From NCBI RefSeq assembly GCF_019645855.1, contig NZ_CP080999.1, positions 1,426,001 to 1,490,000 on the forward strand: a DNA stretch of 64,000 bases, in the 5' to 3' direction. Position 1 is the first letter of the stretch, and every line of letters begins with the position of its first letter. The notes under the pieces are model-generated. The model saw only the letters and a list, made by a program, of their open reading frames with translations. It was not told the DNA's origin and ran no database searches. The position numbers were made by a program, and so were the translations under genes. Positions 25,222-34,368 of this stretch are shown here, one piece after another. Origin of the DNA: Mycobacterium malmoense. GTDB taxonomy: Bacteria > Actinomycetota > Actinomycetes > Mycobacteriales > Mycobacteriaceae.

Positions 25222-26482
25222 GCGCTTTCTCCTTGCTCGCATCGACCTTCGGCGCCGGCAGCGGCGGTGTCGGGAATGCCGGCGCGGTGCTCCCAGGGCC
25301 CGCGATCTGTTTGGCCTCGCGGCGGAGCTGGCGCTCCATCGCGCGAATACCGGGCGTGCTGAACGGCTTTCGCAGCAACAGCACCAGCGTCGCGGCCACG
25401 ACGATGCTGCTGATCACTAGCACCGGCGTCCAATGCGCGTACCCCTGGTTGCGCAGCGTGCGGATCACTGCCGCGATCATCACCCACAGCAGCGCGACCG
25501 GGATCAACAACTTCCAGCCGAGCGCCATGAACTGGTCGTAGCGCAGGCGGGGCAGGGTGGCCCGCAGCCAGAAATAGATGAACAGGAAGGTCCATACCTT
25601 GGCCGTGAACCAGATCAGCGGCCACCAGCCGGTGTCGGCCGCCGCCCACATGTTCAGCGGCCACGGGGCACGCCAGCCGCCGAAGAACATGGTCGCGGCC
25701 AGGGCCGACACCGTCGTCATGTTGACGTACTCGGCCAGCATGAACATCGCGAACTTCAGCGACGAGTACTCGGTGTGGAATCCCGCGACCAGCTCACCCT
25801 CGGCCTCGGGCAAATCGAATGGCGCCCTGTTGGTTTCGCCGACCATCGAGATGAGGTAGATCACAAACGACGGCAGCAGCAGGAACACGTACCAAACCCG
25901 GTCCTGCGCGGCCACGATCTGCGACGTCGACATGGAGCCGGCGTAGAGGAACACCGTCGCGAACGACAGGCCCATCGCGACCTCGTAGGAGATGACCTGC
26001 GCGGTGGAGCGCACCCCGCCCAGCAGCGGGTAGGTGGATCCGGACGCCCAGCCGCCCAGCACGATGCCGTAGACCCCGATCGCCGACAGGCCCAGGATGA
26101 ACAACACCGCGACGGGAAGGTCGGTCAGCTGCAACGGCGTCCGATGGCCGAACACCGACACCTGAGGACCGAACGGGATGAAAGCGAACGCGGTGAACGC
26201 GGGGATCACCGAAATGACCGGCGCCGCAAAGTACACGAACCGGTCGATGCCACGGGGAGTGATGCTCTCCTTCAGCGCCAGCTTGATCCCGTCGGCCAGG
26301 CTCTGCAGGGCGCCCTTCGGGCCCACCCGGTTGGGGCCCGGCCGCAGCTGCATCCGGCCCAGCAGCTTGCGTTCGGCCAAAATCGCCACGAGCACCGTCA
26401 GCATCAGGAACACGAAGATCGCCAGCGCCTTGCCCAGCACCAGCCACCAGGTGTCGTGCCCGAAGGCGGTCAAGGTGGTCAT
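25214..26482 (-). CDS. nuoH: NADH-quinone oxidoreductase subunit H
   Basis: This 422-residue, eight-helix subunit sits at the junction of the two arms and forms the quinone chamber. Conserved segments are AERKLLGRMQLRPGPNRVGP (about 43-62), the acidic loop NRAPFDLPEAEGELVAGFHTEYSS (about 230-253) and WLRATLPRLRYDQFM. ATG 26482 (MTTLTAFGHDTWW) is chosen over upstream in-frame starts because it matches the family N-terminus. A C-terminal tail of about 40 residues is Pro/Ala/Lys rich. Confidence 0.93.
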   Translation of the reverse strand: MTTLTAFGHDTWWLVLGKALAIFVFLMLTVLVAILAERKLLGRMQLRPGPNRVGPKGALQSLADGIKLALKESITPRGIDRFVYFAAPVISVIPAFTAFAFIPFGPQVSVFGHRTPLQLTDLPVAVLFILGLSAIGVYGIVLGGWASGSTYPLLGGVRSTAQVISYEVAMGLSFATVFLYAGSMSTSQIVAAQDRVWYVFLLLPSFVIYLISMVGETNRAPFDLPEAEGELVAGFHTEYSSLKFAMFMLAEYVNMTTVSALAATMFFGGWRAPWPLNMWAAADTGWWPLIWFTAKVWTFLFIYFWLRATLPRLRYDQFMALGWKLLIPVALLWVMIAAVIRTLRNQGYAHWTPVLVISSIVVAATLVLLLRKPFSTPGIRAMERQLRREAKQIAGPGSTAPAFPTPPLPAPKVDASKEKARA

Positions 26483-26570
26483 GATGCCGCCGCATCGCGC
26501 GAGGGTGCGCAATTGTACGTCAATACCGGCGTGTCGGCGTGCAAACACGCACGCTCGCGGGGGCAAGGGG

Positions 26571-28970
26571 TCATGTGGGTACCTCGATGTTGACGATGCT
26601 GCCGATGGGCACGCCCAATTTCCGGTGCACCGCGCAACCCGGCGAGTTCAACGGGAGCCACACCACCCGGTCGGGCATGTCGGTGATGGCCAGCGGCAGG
26701 GCGATCGATCCGCGCTCCGTGCTGACCGTGACGTCGTCGCCGTCGGCGGCGCCGATCTCGGCGGCGGTGTCGGCCGACAGCCGGACGACGGGCTTGCGCG
26801 CGGTGCCGGCCAGATACGGTTCGCCGTCCTGCATTCGGCCCTCGTCGAGCAGCAACCGCCATCCGGTCAGCACGGCTTGTCCTTTGTCCGGCCCTGTCCG
26901 GGCCTGGGCCGCGACCTGTGGGGCGGCGGCGCGCTTGCCGTCCCAGGTGCCCAGCGCGGCCAGTTCGTCCCGGGCCGCCTCGACCGTCGTCGTTCCCAGA
27001 TAGACGCCCATCTCGTCGGCCAGCGTGTCGAGCACCCGATGGTCCGACTGGTCGGTGCCGTGCAGCGCGGGCGCGAACGGGCGATAGCGGCCCTCCCAGT
27101 TGACGAAGGCGCCGGACTTCTGGGTCGTCGGGGCCACCGGGAACACCACGTCGGCGCGTTCGGTGACGGCGCTGCGCCGCAGCTCCAGGCTGACGACGAA
27201 GCCGGCGGCGTCCAGCGCGGCCAGCACGGCGTCGGGATCGGCGAAGTCGCCGGGTTCGACGCCGCCGACCAGCAGCGCACCCAGCGATCCGTCGGCGGCG
27301 GCGGCCAGGATACCGTCGGCGTCGCGCCCTGCCGCGGAGGGCAATTCGTCGACGTTCCACGCCGCGGCGACCTGCGCGCGAGCCGCGTCATCGGCGACCG
27401 GGCGGCCACCGGGCAGCAGCGCGGGCAGCGCGCCCGCCTCCAGCGCGCCGCGCTCGCCGGCCCGGCGGGGCACCCACGCCAGCCGGGCGCCGGTGGCGTC
27501 GGCGAGCCGGGCCGCTGCCGACAACCCGCCGGGCACGGTCGCCAAGCGTTCCCCGACCATGATGACGGCCCCGGGCGTGGCCAAGAGGTCACCGATTTCG
27601 CCGGTGGCCAGCCCATCCAGCGCCGACGGCTCGTCGCCGGGAACGGTCTTGAGCAGCCGGCCCGACATCTTCGTCAGCGAGCGAGTCTCGAACGGCGCGA
27701 TCGCATACACCGGCACCCCGTGTTTGCGGGCGGCCTTGCGCAGCCGCAGGAACACGACGGGCGACTCGTCTTCCGGCTCGAACCCGACGAGCACCACCAC
27801 CGGCGCCGATTCCAGGTCGGCATAGCTTACGGTGATCGGCCGCCCGGCGATGCGGGCCGCCAAAAAGTCGGCCTCCTCGGCCGAGTGTGGACGGGCGCGA
27901 AAGTCGATGTCGTTGGTGTCCAACGTGATTCGCGTGAACTTGCTGTACGCGTAGGCGTCTTCCCAGGTGACCCGGCCGCCGACCAGCACGCCGGCGCGCC
28001 CGCGGGCGGCCTCGAGCCCCTGGGCCGCCGCCGCCATCGCGTGCGACCACGACGCGGGCACCAGCGACCCGTCCGCGTCCCGAACCAGGGGAGTGGTGAG
28101 CACGTCCGGCTGGGTCGTGTACTGGAAGGCCCATCGGCCCTTGTCGCAGTTCCACTCCTCGTTGACTTCGGGGTCGTCCCCGGCAAGCCGGCGCAGCACC
28201 TTGCCGCGGCGATGGTCGGTGCGCTCGGCACATCCGCCCGCGCAGTGCTCGCACACGCTCGGGCTGGACACCAGGTCGAACGGGCGGGCCCGGAACCGGT
28301 AGGCCATTCCGGTCAGCGCACCCACCGGGCAGATTTGCACCGTGTTGCCCGAAAAATACGAGTCGAAGGGCTCATTGGCGTAAATGCCGACCTGCTGCAG
28401 GGCGCCGCGCTCCTGCATGTCGATGAACGGATCGCCGGCGATCTGCTGGGAGAACCGCGTGCAACGCGCACACAGGATGCAGCGCTCGCGATCCAGCAAC
28501 ACCTGCGAGGAGATGTTGATCGGCTTGGCGAACGTGCGCTTGACGTCGGTGAACCGGGAATCGGCCCGGCCGTTGGACATGGCCTGGTTCTGCAGCGGGC
28601 ATTCGCCGCCCTTGTCGCACATCGGGCAGTCCAGCGGATGGTTGATCAGCAGCAGCTCCATGACGCCGTGCTGGGCCTTGTCGGCGGCCGGCGATGTGAG
28701 CTGGGTGCGCACCACCATGTCGTCGGTGGCGACGGTGGTGCACGACGCCATCGGTTTACGTTGTCCCTCAACCTCGACCAGGCACTGCCGGCACGCGCCG
28801 ACCGGGTCGAGCAGCGGGTGGTCGCAGAACCGCGGGATCTGGATGCCCATCAACTCGGCCGCGCGGATCACCAAAGTTCCCTTGGGAACGCTGATTTCGA
28901 CACCGTCGATGGTCAGCGTCACCATCTCGGGCTGGGCCACCCGGTTATCGGTTTTGGCCGCTTGAGTCAT
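26571..28970 (-). CDS. nuoG: NADH-quinone oxidoreductase subunit G
   Basis: This 799-residue Fe-S subunit of the peripheral arm starts with a [2Fe-2S] domain (cysteines in IPRFCDHPLLDPVGACRQC). The His/Cys-ligated [4Fe-4S] motif HPLDCPMCDKGGECPLQ and the RCILCARCTRF cluster follow, then a molybdopterin-oxidoreductase-like region with CEHCAGGC. It carries electrons from NuoF/NuoE toward NuoI. The ATG overlaps the nuoF stop (ATGA). An 88-nt gap separates it from nuoH, the largest gap inside the operon. Confidence 0.94.
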   Translation of the reverse strand: MTQAAKTDNRVAQPEMVTLTIDGVEISVPKGTLVIRAAELMGIQIPRFCDHPLLDPVGACRQCLVEVEGQRKPMASCTTVATDDMVVRTQLTSPAADKAQHGVMELLLINHPLDCPMCDKGGECPLQNQAMSNGRADSRFTDVKRTFAKPINISSQVLLDRERCILCARCTRFSQQIAGDPFIDMQERGALQQVGIYANEPFDSYFSGNTVQICPVGALTGMAYRFRARPFDLVSSPSVCEHCAGGCAERTDHRRGKVLRRLAGDDPEVNEEWNCDKGRWAFQYTTQPDVLTTPLVRDADGSLVPASWSHAMAAAAQGLEAARGRAGVLVGGRVTWEDAYAYSKFTRITLDTNDIDFRARPHSAEEADFLAARIAGRPITVSYADLESAPVVVLVGFEPEDESPVVFLRLRKAARKHGVPVYAIAPFETRSLTKMSGRLLKTVPGDEPSALDGLATGEIGDLLATPGAVIMVGERLATVPGGLSAAARLADATGARLAWVPRRAGERGALEAGALPALLPGGRPVADDAARAQVAAAWNVDELPSAAGRDADGILAAAADGSLGALLVGGVEPGDFADPDAVLAALDAAGFVVSLELRRSAVTERADVVFPVAPTTQKSGAFVNWEGRYRPFAPALHGTDQSDHRVLDTLADEMGVYLGTTTVEAARDELAALGTWDGKRAAAPQVAAQARTGPDKGQAVLTGWRLLLDEGRMQDGEPYLAGTARKPVVRLSADTAAEIGAADGDDVTVSTERGSIALPLAITDMPDRVVWLPLNSPGCAVHRKLGVPIGSIVNIEVPT

Positions 28971-30298
28971 GCGTCACCTCCGTCCGCAATAAGCATGGAG
29001 TCTTGGGGGTCGAACGGGCAGCCGCCCGTCTCGACGTGGGCGACGTACTCGTCGCGGAAGTGCTTGATCGACGACATCACCGGGCTGGCGGCGCCATCGC
29101 CCAACGCGCAGAACGACTTTCCCAAGATCGTGTCGGAGATGTCCAACAGCTTGTCGATGTCCTCTTGGGTGCCCCTGCCGGTCTCCAGCCGTTCGTAGAT
29201 CTGGTCCAGCCAGAAGGTGCCCTCGCGGCACGGCGTGCATTTGCCGCACGATTCGTGCTTGTAAAACTCGGTCCAGCGGCGCACCGCGCGCACCACGCAG
29301 GTGGTCTCGTCGAAGATCTCCAGCGCCTTGGTCCCCAGCATCGAGCCGACGCCACCAACACCCTCGTAGTCCAGCGGTACGTCGAGGTGCTCGTCGGTCA
29401 GCAGCGGCGTCGACGATCCGCCGGGCGTCCAGAACTTGAGCCGGTGCCCGGCCCGCACCCCACCGGCATAGGCGAGCAATTCGCGCAACGTGATCCCGAG
29501 CGGCGCCTCGTACTGGCCGGGCCGGGTGACGTGTCCGGACAGCGAATACAGCGTGAAGCCGGGCGATTTCTCGCTGCCCATCGACCGGAACCAGTCGGCC
29601 CCGTTGAGGATGATCGACGGGACGCTGGCGATCGTTTCGACGTTGTTGATCACCGTGGGGCAGCCGTACAGCCCGGCCACGGCGGGGAACGGCGGCCGCA
29701 GCCGCGGCTGGCCGCGCCGGCCCTCCAGGGAGTCGAGCAGCGCGGTCTCCTCACCACAGATGTAGGCGCCCGCGCCGGCGTGCACCACCAGCTCCAGGTC
29801 GAAGCCGGAACCGTTGATGTCGCGACCCAGGTATCCGGCGGCGTAGGCCTCGGCGACTGCGTTCTGCAGGCGGCGCAACACCGGCAGCACTTCTCCGCGC
29901 ACGTAGATGAACGCGTGACTGGCCCGGATCGCGTAGGCGGCGATGATGACGCCCTCGACGAGCACGTGCGGTGTGGCCAGCATCAGCGGAATGTCTTTGC
30001 ACGTACCGGGTTCCGACTCGTCGGCGTTGACCACCAGGTAGTGCGGCTTGGCGGCCGGGCCGGTGTCGCCCTGCGGGATGAACGACCACTTCGTCCCGGT
30101 CGAGAAGCCCGCGCCGCCGCGTCCACGCAGCCCCGAGTCCTTGACGACCCCCATCACCGCGTCGGCCTCCATCGCCAGGGCCTTCTGCAGGGCCTGGTAG
30201 CCGTCATGGCGGCGATAGGTCTCCAACGTCCACGACTCGGGATCGTCCCAGTAGCGGCTGATCACCGGGGTCAACGGCGTTGCCTGGGCGCTAGCCAT
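28967..30298 (-). CDS. nuoF: NADH-quinone oxidoreductase subunit F (NADH- and FMN-binding)
   Basis: This 443-residue NADH-oxidising subunit has FMN/NADH loop GLRGRGGAGFSTGTKWSF (about 56-73), GAYICGEETALLDSLEGRRGQPRLRPPFP (about 177-205) and the N3 [4Fe-4S] ligands in ESCGKCTPCREG plus a later Cys in KSFCALGD. It accepts hydride from NADH and passes electrons through FMN to the Fe-S chain. The ATG overlaps the end of nuoE by 8 nt. Confidence 0.95.
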   Translation of the reverse strand: MASAQATPLTPVISRYWDDPESWTLETYRRHDGYQALQKALAMEADAVMGVVKDSGLRGRGGAGFSTGTKWSFIPQGDTGPAAKPHYLVVNADESEPGTCKDIPLMLATPHVLVEGVIIAAYAIRASHAFIYVRGEVLPVLRRLQNAVAEAYAAGYLGRDINGSGFDLELVVHAGAGAYICGEETALLDSLEGRRGQPRLRPPFPAVAGLYGCPTVINNVETIASVPSIILNGADWFRSMGSEKSPGFTLYSLSGHVTRPGQYEAPLGITLRELLAYAGGVRAGHRLKFWTPGGSSTPLLTDEHLDVPLDYEGVGGVGSMLGTKALEIFDETTCVVRAVRRWTEFYKHESCGKCTPCREGTFWLDQIYERLETGRGTQEDIDKLLDISDTILGKSFCALGDGAASPVMSSIKHFRDEYVAHVETGGCPFDPQDSMLIADGGDA

Positions 30299-31109
30299 GA
30301 CTGGCCTCCGGCCCGGCCGGCGCCTGCATGCCCAGCTCCTTCGCGACCTTCAGACCGGCCAATGTCGCCGCGCCCGCGCCGCCCTGGCCCTGGTCGGGGC
30401 GGTCGTCAGGCAGGCCGGCCAGGATGCGCGACGTCTCGCGGAAGGCACACAGCGGGGCACCCCGGGTGGGCGCCGCGGGTTTGCCGGAGCGCAACGAGTC
30501 GACGAGCTCGCGGGCCGACTCCGGCGTCTGGTTGTCGAAGAATTCCCAGTTGACCATCACCACCGGCGCGTAGTCGCAGGCGGCGTTGCATTCGATGTGT
30601 TGCAGGGTGATCTTGCCGTCGGGAGTGGTCTGGTCGTTGCGGACGCCGAGATGGTTGACCAGCGTCTCGAATATGGCGTCGCCACCCATCACCGCGCACA
30701 GCGTGTTGGTGCAGACGCCGACCAGGTAGTCGCCGGTGGGTCCGCGGCGATACATCGTGTAGAAGCTCGCCACCGCCGCCACCTCGGCGCCGGTCAGCCC
30801 CAGCAGCTCGCCGCAGAACTCCAGACCCGCCGGTGTCAGATAGGAGTCCTCGGACTGCACCAGGTGCAGCAACGGCAACAGCGCCGAACGCTTGTCGGGG
30901 TAGCGGCCGACGATCTCCTTGGCGTCGACCTCCAGCCGCGCGCGCACCTCCGGTGAATACGACTGGGGCGCGCCGTCGACCACGAACGCGTTGGGCTCGT
31001 CGGGCGGCGGTCCGAGCCGGATGAACACCGGCTGACCCTGCGGGCCGGTCTTCGCCTGACGACGATGCGGCCGCGTGGCGGCCGAGGAGGAGTCGGGCAA
31101 TTGGCTCAT
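30291..31109 (-). CDS. nuoE: NADH-quinone oxidoreductase subunit E
   Basis: This 272-residue thioredoxin-like [2Fe-2S] subunit has cluster N1a ligands in VCTNTLCAVMGG and IECNAACDYAP. The N-terminal 35 residues and the last 60 or so (to QAPAGPEASHG) are low-complexity extensions compared with E. coli. The ATG at 31109 overlaps the nuoD stop (ATGA). Upstream in-frame sequence inside nuoD is a shadow. Confidence 0.93.
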   Translation of the reverse strand: MSQLPDSSSAATRPHRRQAKTGPQGQPVFIRLGPPPDEPNAFVVDGAPQSYSPEVRARLEVDAKEIVGRYPDKRSALLPLLHLVQSEDSYLTPAGLEFCGELLGLTGAEVAAVASFYTMYRRGPTGDYLVGVCTNTLCAVMGGDAIFETLVNHLGVRNDQTTPDGKITLQHIECNAACDYAPVVMVNWEFFDNQTPESARELVDSLRSGKPAAPTRGAPLCAFRETSRILAGLPDDRPDQGQGGAGAATLAGLKVAKELGMQAPAGPEASHG

Positions 31110-32404
31110 CGGTCCACCCCGCCCATGACCGGGTCGATGCTGGCGACCGCGGCGATCAGGTCCGCGACCATCCCGCCTTCGCACATCGCGGCGACCGACT
31201 GCAGGTTGGTGAACGACGGATCCCGGTAGTGCACCCGGTAGGGGCGGGTGCCGCCGTCGCTGACCATGTGCACGCCGAGCTCGCCGCGGGGCGATTCCAC
31301 GGCGACGTAAACCTGGCCCGGCGGAACGCGAATGCCCTCGGTGACCAGCTTGAAGTGGTGGATCAGCGCCTCCATCGAGCTGCCCATGATCTTGGCGATG
31401 TGCTCGGGTGAGTTGCCCATGCCGTCCGGGCCCACCTTCAGGTCGGCGGGCCAGGCGATCTTGCGGTCCTCGACCATCGTCGGGCCCGGCCGCAACTTGT
31501 CCAGACACTGCTCCACGATCTTCAGCGACTCCCACATCTCCTTGACGCGAATGATGTAGCGCCCGTACGCATCACAACCGTCGTCGGTGATCACATCGAA
31601 TTCGTAGTTCTCGTAGCCGCAGTAGGGCTCGCTTTTCCTCAGGTCATGCGGCAGCCCGGTGGACCGCAGGATCGGGCCGGTGATGCCCAGCGCCATGCAT
31701 CCGGTCAGGTCCAAATAGCCCACGCCCTCGGTGCGGGCCTTCCAGATGGCGTTTTCGTTGAGCAGCTCGCCGAGTTCGCGCAGCGGCTGGCGCAGCTGCT
31801 CGAGGGCTTCCGCGATGTCGCTTTTCGCGTTGGGCGGCAGGTCCTGCGCCACGCCGCCGGGGCGGATGTAGGCGTGGTTCATCCGCAGCCCGGTGATCGA
31901 TTCGAAGACGTTGAGGATGATCTCGCGGGCCCGGAAGCCGATGAACATCGCGGTCATCGCGCCCAGTTCCATGCCGCCGGTGGCCAGCGCGACCAGATGC
32001 GACGAGATCCGGTTGAGCTCCATCATCATGACTCGGATGACGTTGACCCGCTCCGGTATCTCGTCGGTGATGCCGAGCAGCTTCTCCACGCCCAGGCAGT
32101 AGGCGGTCTCGTTGAAAAACGGTGACAGGTAATCCATTCGGGTCACGAAGGTGACGCCCTGGGTCCAGTAACGGTATTCGAGGTTTTTCTCGATTCCGGT
32201 GTGCAGGTAGCCGATTCCGCACCGGACCTCGGTGACGGTCTCGCCCTCGATCTCGAGGATCAGCCGCAACACGCCGTGGGTGGACGGGTGCTGGGGCCCC
32301 ATGTTGACGACGATGCGTTCACCGGGATCCGCGCTGCGGGCGGCGTCGATGATCTGGTCCCAGTCCTGACCGCCCGCGACCACGACGGTTTCGGTCTCGC
32401 TCAT
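31106..32404 (-). CDS. nuoD: NADH-quinone oxidoreductase subunit D
   Basis: This 432-residue 49-kDa-type subunit forms the quinone site with NuoB. Conserved blocks are NMGPQHPSTHGVLRLILEIEGE (about 35-56, with the quinone-site His), GYLHTGIEKNLEYRYW, RMDYLSPFFNETAYCLGVEKLLG and the C-terminal PRGELGVHMVSDGGTRPYR. It is co-translated, with short overlaps with nuoC and nuoE. Confidence 0.95.
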   Translation of the reverse strand: MSETETVVVAGGQDWDQIIDAARSADPGERIVVNMGPQHPSTHGVLRLILEIEGETVTEVRCGIGYLHTGIEKNLEYRYWTQGVTFVTRMDYLSPFFNETAYCLGVEKLLGITDEIPERVNVIRVMMMELNRISSHLVALATGGMELGAMTAMFIGFRAREIILNVFESITGLRMNHAYIRPGGVAQDLPPNAKSDIAEALEQLRQPLRELGELLNENAIWKARTEGVGYLDLTGCMALGITGPILRSTGLPHDLRKSEPYCGYENYEFDVITDDGCDAYGRYIIRVKEMWESLKIVEQCLDKLRPGPTMVEDRKIAWPADLKVGPDGMGNSPEHIAKIMGSSMEALIHHFKLVTEGIRVPPGQVYVAVESPRGELGVHMVSDGGTRPYRVHYRDPSFTNLQSVAAMCEGGMVADLIAAVASIDPVMGGVDR

Positions 32405-33111
32405 CAGTTATAGCCCCTGCGCTCGTCGGGTGGGGGTATCTGCGCGCCCTTGTATTCCACCGGGACGCCGCCCAGTGGGTAGTCCTTGCGTTGCGGATGC
32501 CCGTCCCAGTCGTCGGGCATCTCGATTCTGGTCAGCGACGGATGGCCGTCGAAGACGATGCCGAAGAAGTCGTAGGTCTCGCGCTCGTGCCAGTCGTTGG
32601 TCGGGTAGACCGCAAACAGCGACGGGATGTGCGGATTACTGTCCGGCGCAGCCACTTCCAGCCGGAGGCGGCGGCCGTGGGTGATCGACTGCAGCGGGTA
32701 GACGGCGTGCAGTTCCCGGCCGGTCTCGTGCGGGTAGTGCACCCCGCTGACGCCCAGACACAACTCGAAGCGCAGCTCCGGTTCGTCGCGCAGCCGCTGG
32801 GCGACCCGCGGCAGCAGCTCCCGGCGCACGTGCAGGGTCAGTTCGCCGCGGTCGACCACGACTTTCTCTATCGCGTCGTGAAATTCGACACCGTCGTGCT
32901 GCAGCGCCTCGGCCAGCCGGTCGGCGATGTCGTCGAAGTAGCCGCCGTAGGGCCGGGGGCTACCGCCCGGCAGCGTGACCTCGCGCACCAGCCGCCCGTA
33001 TCCGGAGGTGTCGCCGGTGCCCGAGACCCCGAACATGCCGCGACGAACGTCGATCACCTCTTCGTCAGGACCGGCGATCGCTTCCCGCGGGTCTTGGCCG
33101 GGTGAGCTCAT
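32404..33111 (-). CDS. nuoC: NADH-quinone oxidoreductase subunit C
   Basis: This 235-residue 30-kDa subunit of the peripheral arm has the signature YPTNDWHERETYDFFGIVFDGHPSLTRI (about 169-196) followed by MPDDWDGHPQRKDYPLGG. It is a structural partner of NuoD and is a separate gene, not fused to nuoD as in E. coli. ATG 33111 (MSSPGQDPREAIAG) matches the M. tuberculosis length and overlaps the nuoB stop. Confidence 0.95.
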   Translation of the reverse strand: MSSPGQDPREAIAGPDEEVIDVRRGMFGVSGTGDTSGYGRLVREVTLPGGSPRPYGGYFDDIADRLAEALQHDGVEFHDAIEKVVVDRGELTLHVRRELLPRVAQRLRDEPELRFELCLGVSGVHYPHETGRELHAVYPLQSITHGRRLRLEVAAPDSNPHIPSLFAVYPTNDWHERETYDFFGIVFDGHPSLTRIEMPDDWDGHPQRKDYPLGGVPVEYKGAQIPPPDERRGYN

Positions 33112-33662
33112 CGCAGCAGTCCGCGCATCTCGATCGTGGGCCGCGCCGCCAGCGCCGCCTGCTCGGCCTCGGCGATGGCGTGTTCCCGGTTGACGCCCAG
33201 CGGCATTTCCTGAATCTTCTCGTGCAGCTTGAGGATTGCGTACAGCAGCATCTCCGGGCGCGGCGGGCAGCCGGGCAGGTAGATGTCCACCGGAACGACG
33301 TGGTCGACGCCCTGCACGATCGCGTAGTTGTTGAACATCCCGCCGGACGACGCGCACACGCCCATGGACAGCACCCACTTCGGCTCGGCCATCTGATCGT
33401 AGATTTGCCGCAGCACCGGGGCCATTTTTTGGCTGACCCGCCCGGCCACGATCATCAGGTCGGCCTGCCGGGGTGTCGCCGAGAACCGCTCCATGCCGAA
33501 CCGTGCGATGTCGAACCTGGGGCCCGCGGTGGCCATCATCTCGATCGCGCAGCAGGCCAACCCGAACGTCGCCGGCCACAGCGAGTTCTTGCGGACGTAG
33601 CCCGCGACCTTTTCGACGGTCGACAGCAGGATGCCGCCGGGCAGCTGTTCTTCCAGGCCCAC
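33108..33662 (-). CDS. nuoB: NADH-quinone oxidoreductase subunit B (cluster N2)
   Basis: At 184 residues it is identical in length to the M. tuberculosis protein. Ligands of cluster N2 are visible: the tandem cysteines in LACCAIEMM (about 35-43), Cys in MGVCASSGG and Cys in LPGCPPRPE. N2 is the terminal cluster that reduces menaquinone at the NuoB/NuoD interface. It begins 8 nt after nuoA and overlaps nuoC. Confidence 0.96.
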   Translation of the reverse strand: MGLEEQLPGGILLSTVEKVAGYVRKNSLWPATFGLACCAIEMMATAGPRFDIARFGMERFSATPRQADLMIVAGRVSQKMAPVLRQIYDQMAEPKWVLSMGVCASSGGMFNNYAIVQGVDHVVPVDIYLPGCPPRPEMLLYAILKLHEKIQEMPLGVNREHAIAEAEQAALAARPTIEMRGLLR

Positions 33663-33670
33663 GTCTTACC

Positions 33671-34057
33671 TCAATCCCACGTCAGGCCGCCGCGGCGCCA
33701 CACGTAGGCGTAGGCCACGAAGACCGTCAGCATGAACACCACCATCTCGACCAGCGCGAACGTGCCCAACGCGTCGTAGCTGACCGCCCACGGATACAAG
33801 AACACGATCTCGATGTCGAAGACGATAAACAGCATTGCGGTCAGGTAATACTTCACCGGGAACCGCTGCCCGCTCGCCGCGTGCGGGCCGGCTGCCGACG
33901 GTCCAGAAGGTCCCGTCGGTTCGATTCCACACTCGTAGGCCGCCAGCTTCGACTTGTTGTAACGCGACGGGCCGACCAGGCTCGCGATCGCCACCGAGCC
34001 CACGGCAAAGGCGGTGGCGATCGCGCCTAGCACCAGGATGGGAATGTAGACGTTCAA
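33671..34057 (-). CDS. nuoA: NADH-quinone oxidoreductase subunit A (TTG start)
   Basis: With TTG 34057 as start the product is 128 residues (reading NVYIPILVLGAIATAF after the initiator), equal to M. tuberculosis NuoA. GGAG lies about 6 nt upstream. In-frame codons further up do not fit the family, and an ATG at 34067 is in another frame. It has three membrane helices. The conserved AAYECGIEP loop (about 40-48) and FIVFDIEIVFLYPWA (TM2 acidic pair) are present. It is the first gene of the 14-gene operon. Confidence 0.92.
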   Translation of the reverse strand: MNVYIPILVLGAIATAFAVGSVAIASLVGPSRYNKSKLAAYECGIEPTGPSGPSAAGPHAASGQRFPVKYYLTAMLFIVFDIEIVFLYPWAVSYDALGTFALVEMVVFMLTVFVAYAYVWRRGGLTWD

Positions 34058-34368
34058 CTCGCTCCATGATCCGTCGTACGGGCCGTCTTCCAGGCTGCTG
34101 GGTGGCGACCGGGCGGGTGGCCGGGCTGCTGTGACGAACCGGGTCTGCAGCCCGTCACAGTGATCTTCAACATAGCGTCGTTGCGGTCGGCGCACTTGCC
34201 CGGGGTGGTGCTATTCGCGCGGTTTTAACGTCGCCGCATCCGGGCGCGCCGTCGGGGCGTGCCGATACCGAAGGCGCGACGGCACACAGCCGCATGTTCC
34301 GGGCCCGCCGGCACGGCCAACGTTTCCGTGTCGGCGCAGGTGAGGACGGATAGCGCGGTGGGCGGGGC
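34058..34368. other. Intergenic region upstream of nuoA
   Basis: These 311 bp between the Rv3143-like gene and nuoA hold no convincing gene. M. tuberculosis has a PPE gene (PPE52) here, which is absent. On the minus strand a TATGTT hexamer at about 34169-34174 could be a -10 element for nuo. The inverted repeat at 34129-34160 lies just downstream of it. Confidence 0.5.
34129..34160. promoter_or_regulatory. Inverted repeat upstream of nuoA (CTGTGACG ... CGTCACAG)
   Basis: Two perfect 8-bp arms, CTGTGACG at 34129-34136 and CGTCACAG at 34153-34160, are separated by 16 bp. In an alternative fold, inner CGGG/CCCG arms extend the hairpin. It lies about 70-100 bp upstream of the nuoA start, in the probable 5' leader. 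It could be an operator for nuo expression or a terminator for the upstream receiver gene. Confidence 0.45.

Noticed and set aside
26178..29198. Plus-strand open frame of 1006 codons across nuoH/nuoG
   Set aside because: It is the antisense shadow of well-identified nuo genes, rich in Arg/Gln/His, with no recognisable domain.
34131..34158. TGTGA ... TCACA as a CRP-type site
   Set aside because: CRP-family sites need a spacer of about 6 bp between half sites. Here the half sites are about 18 bp apart.
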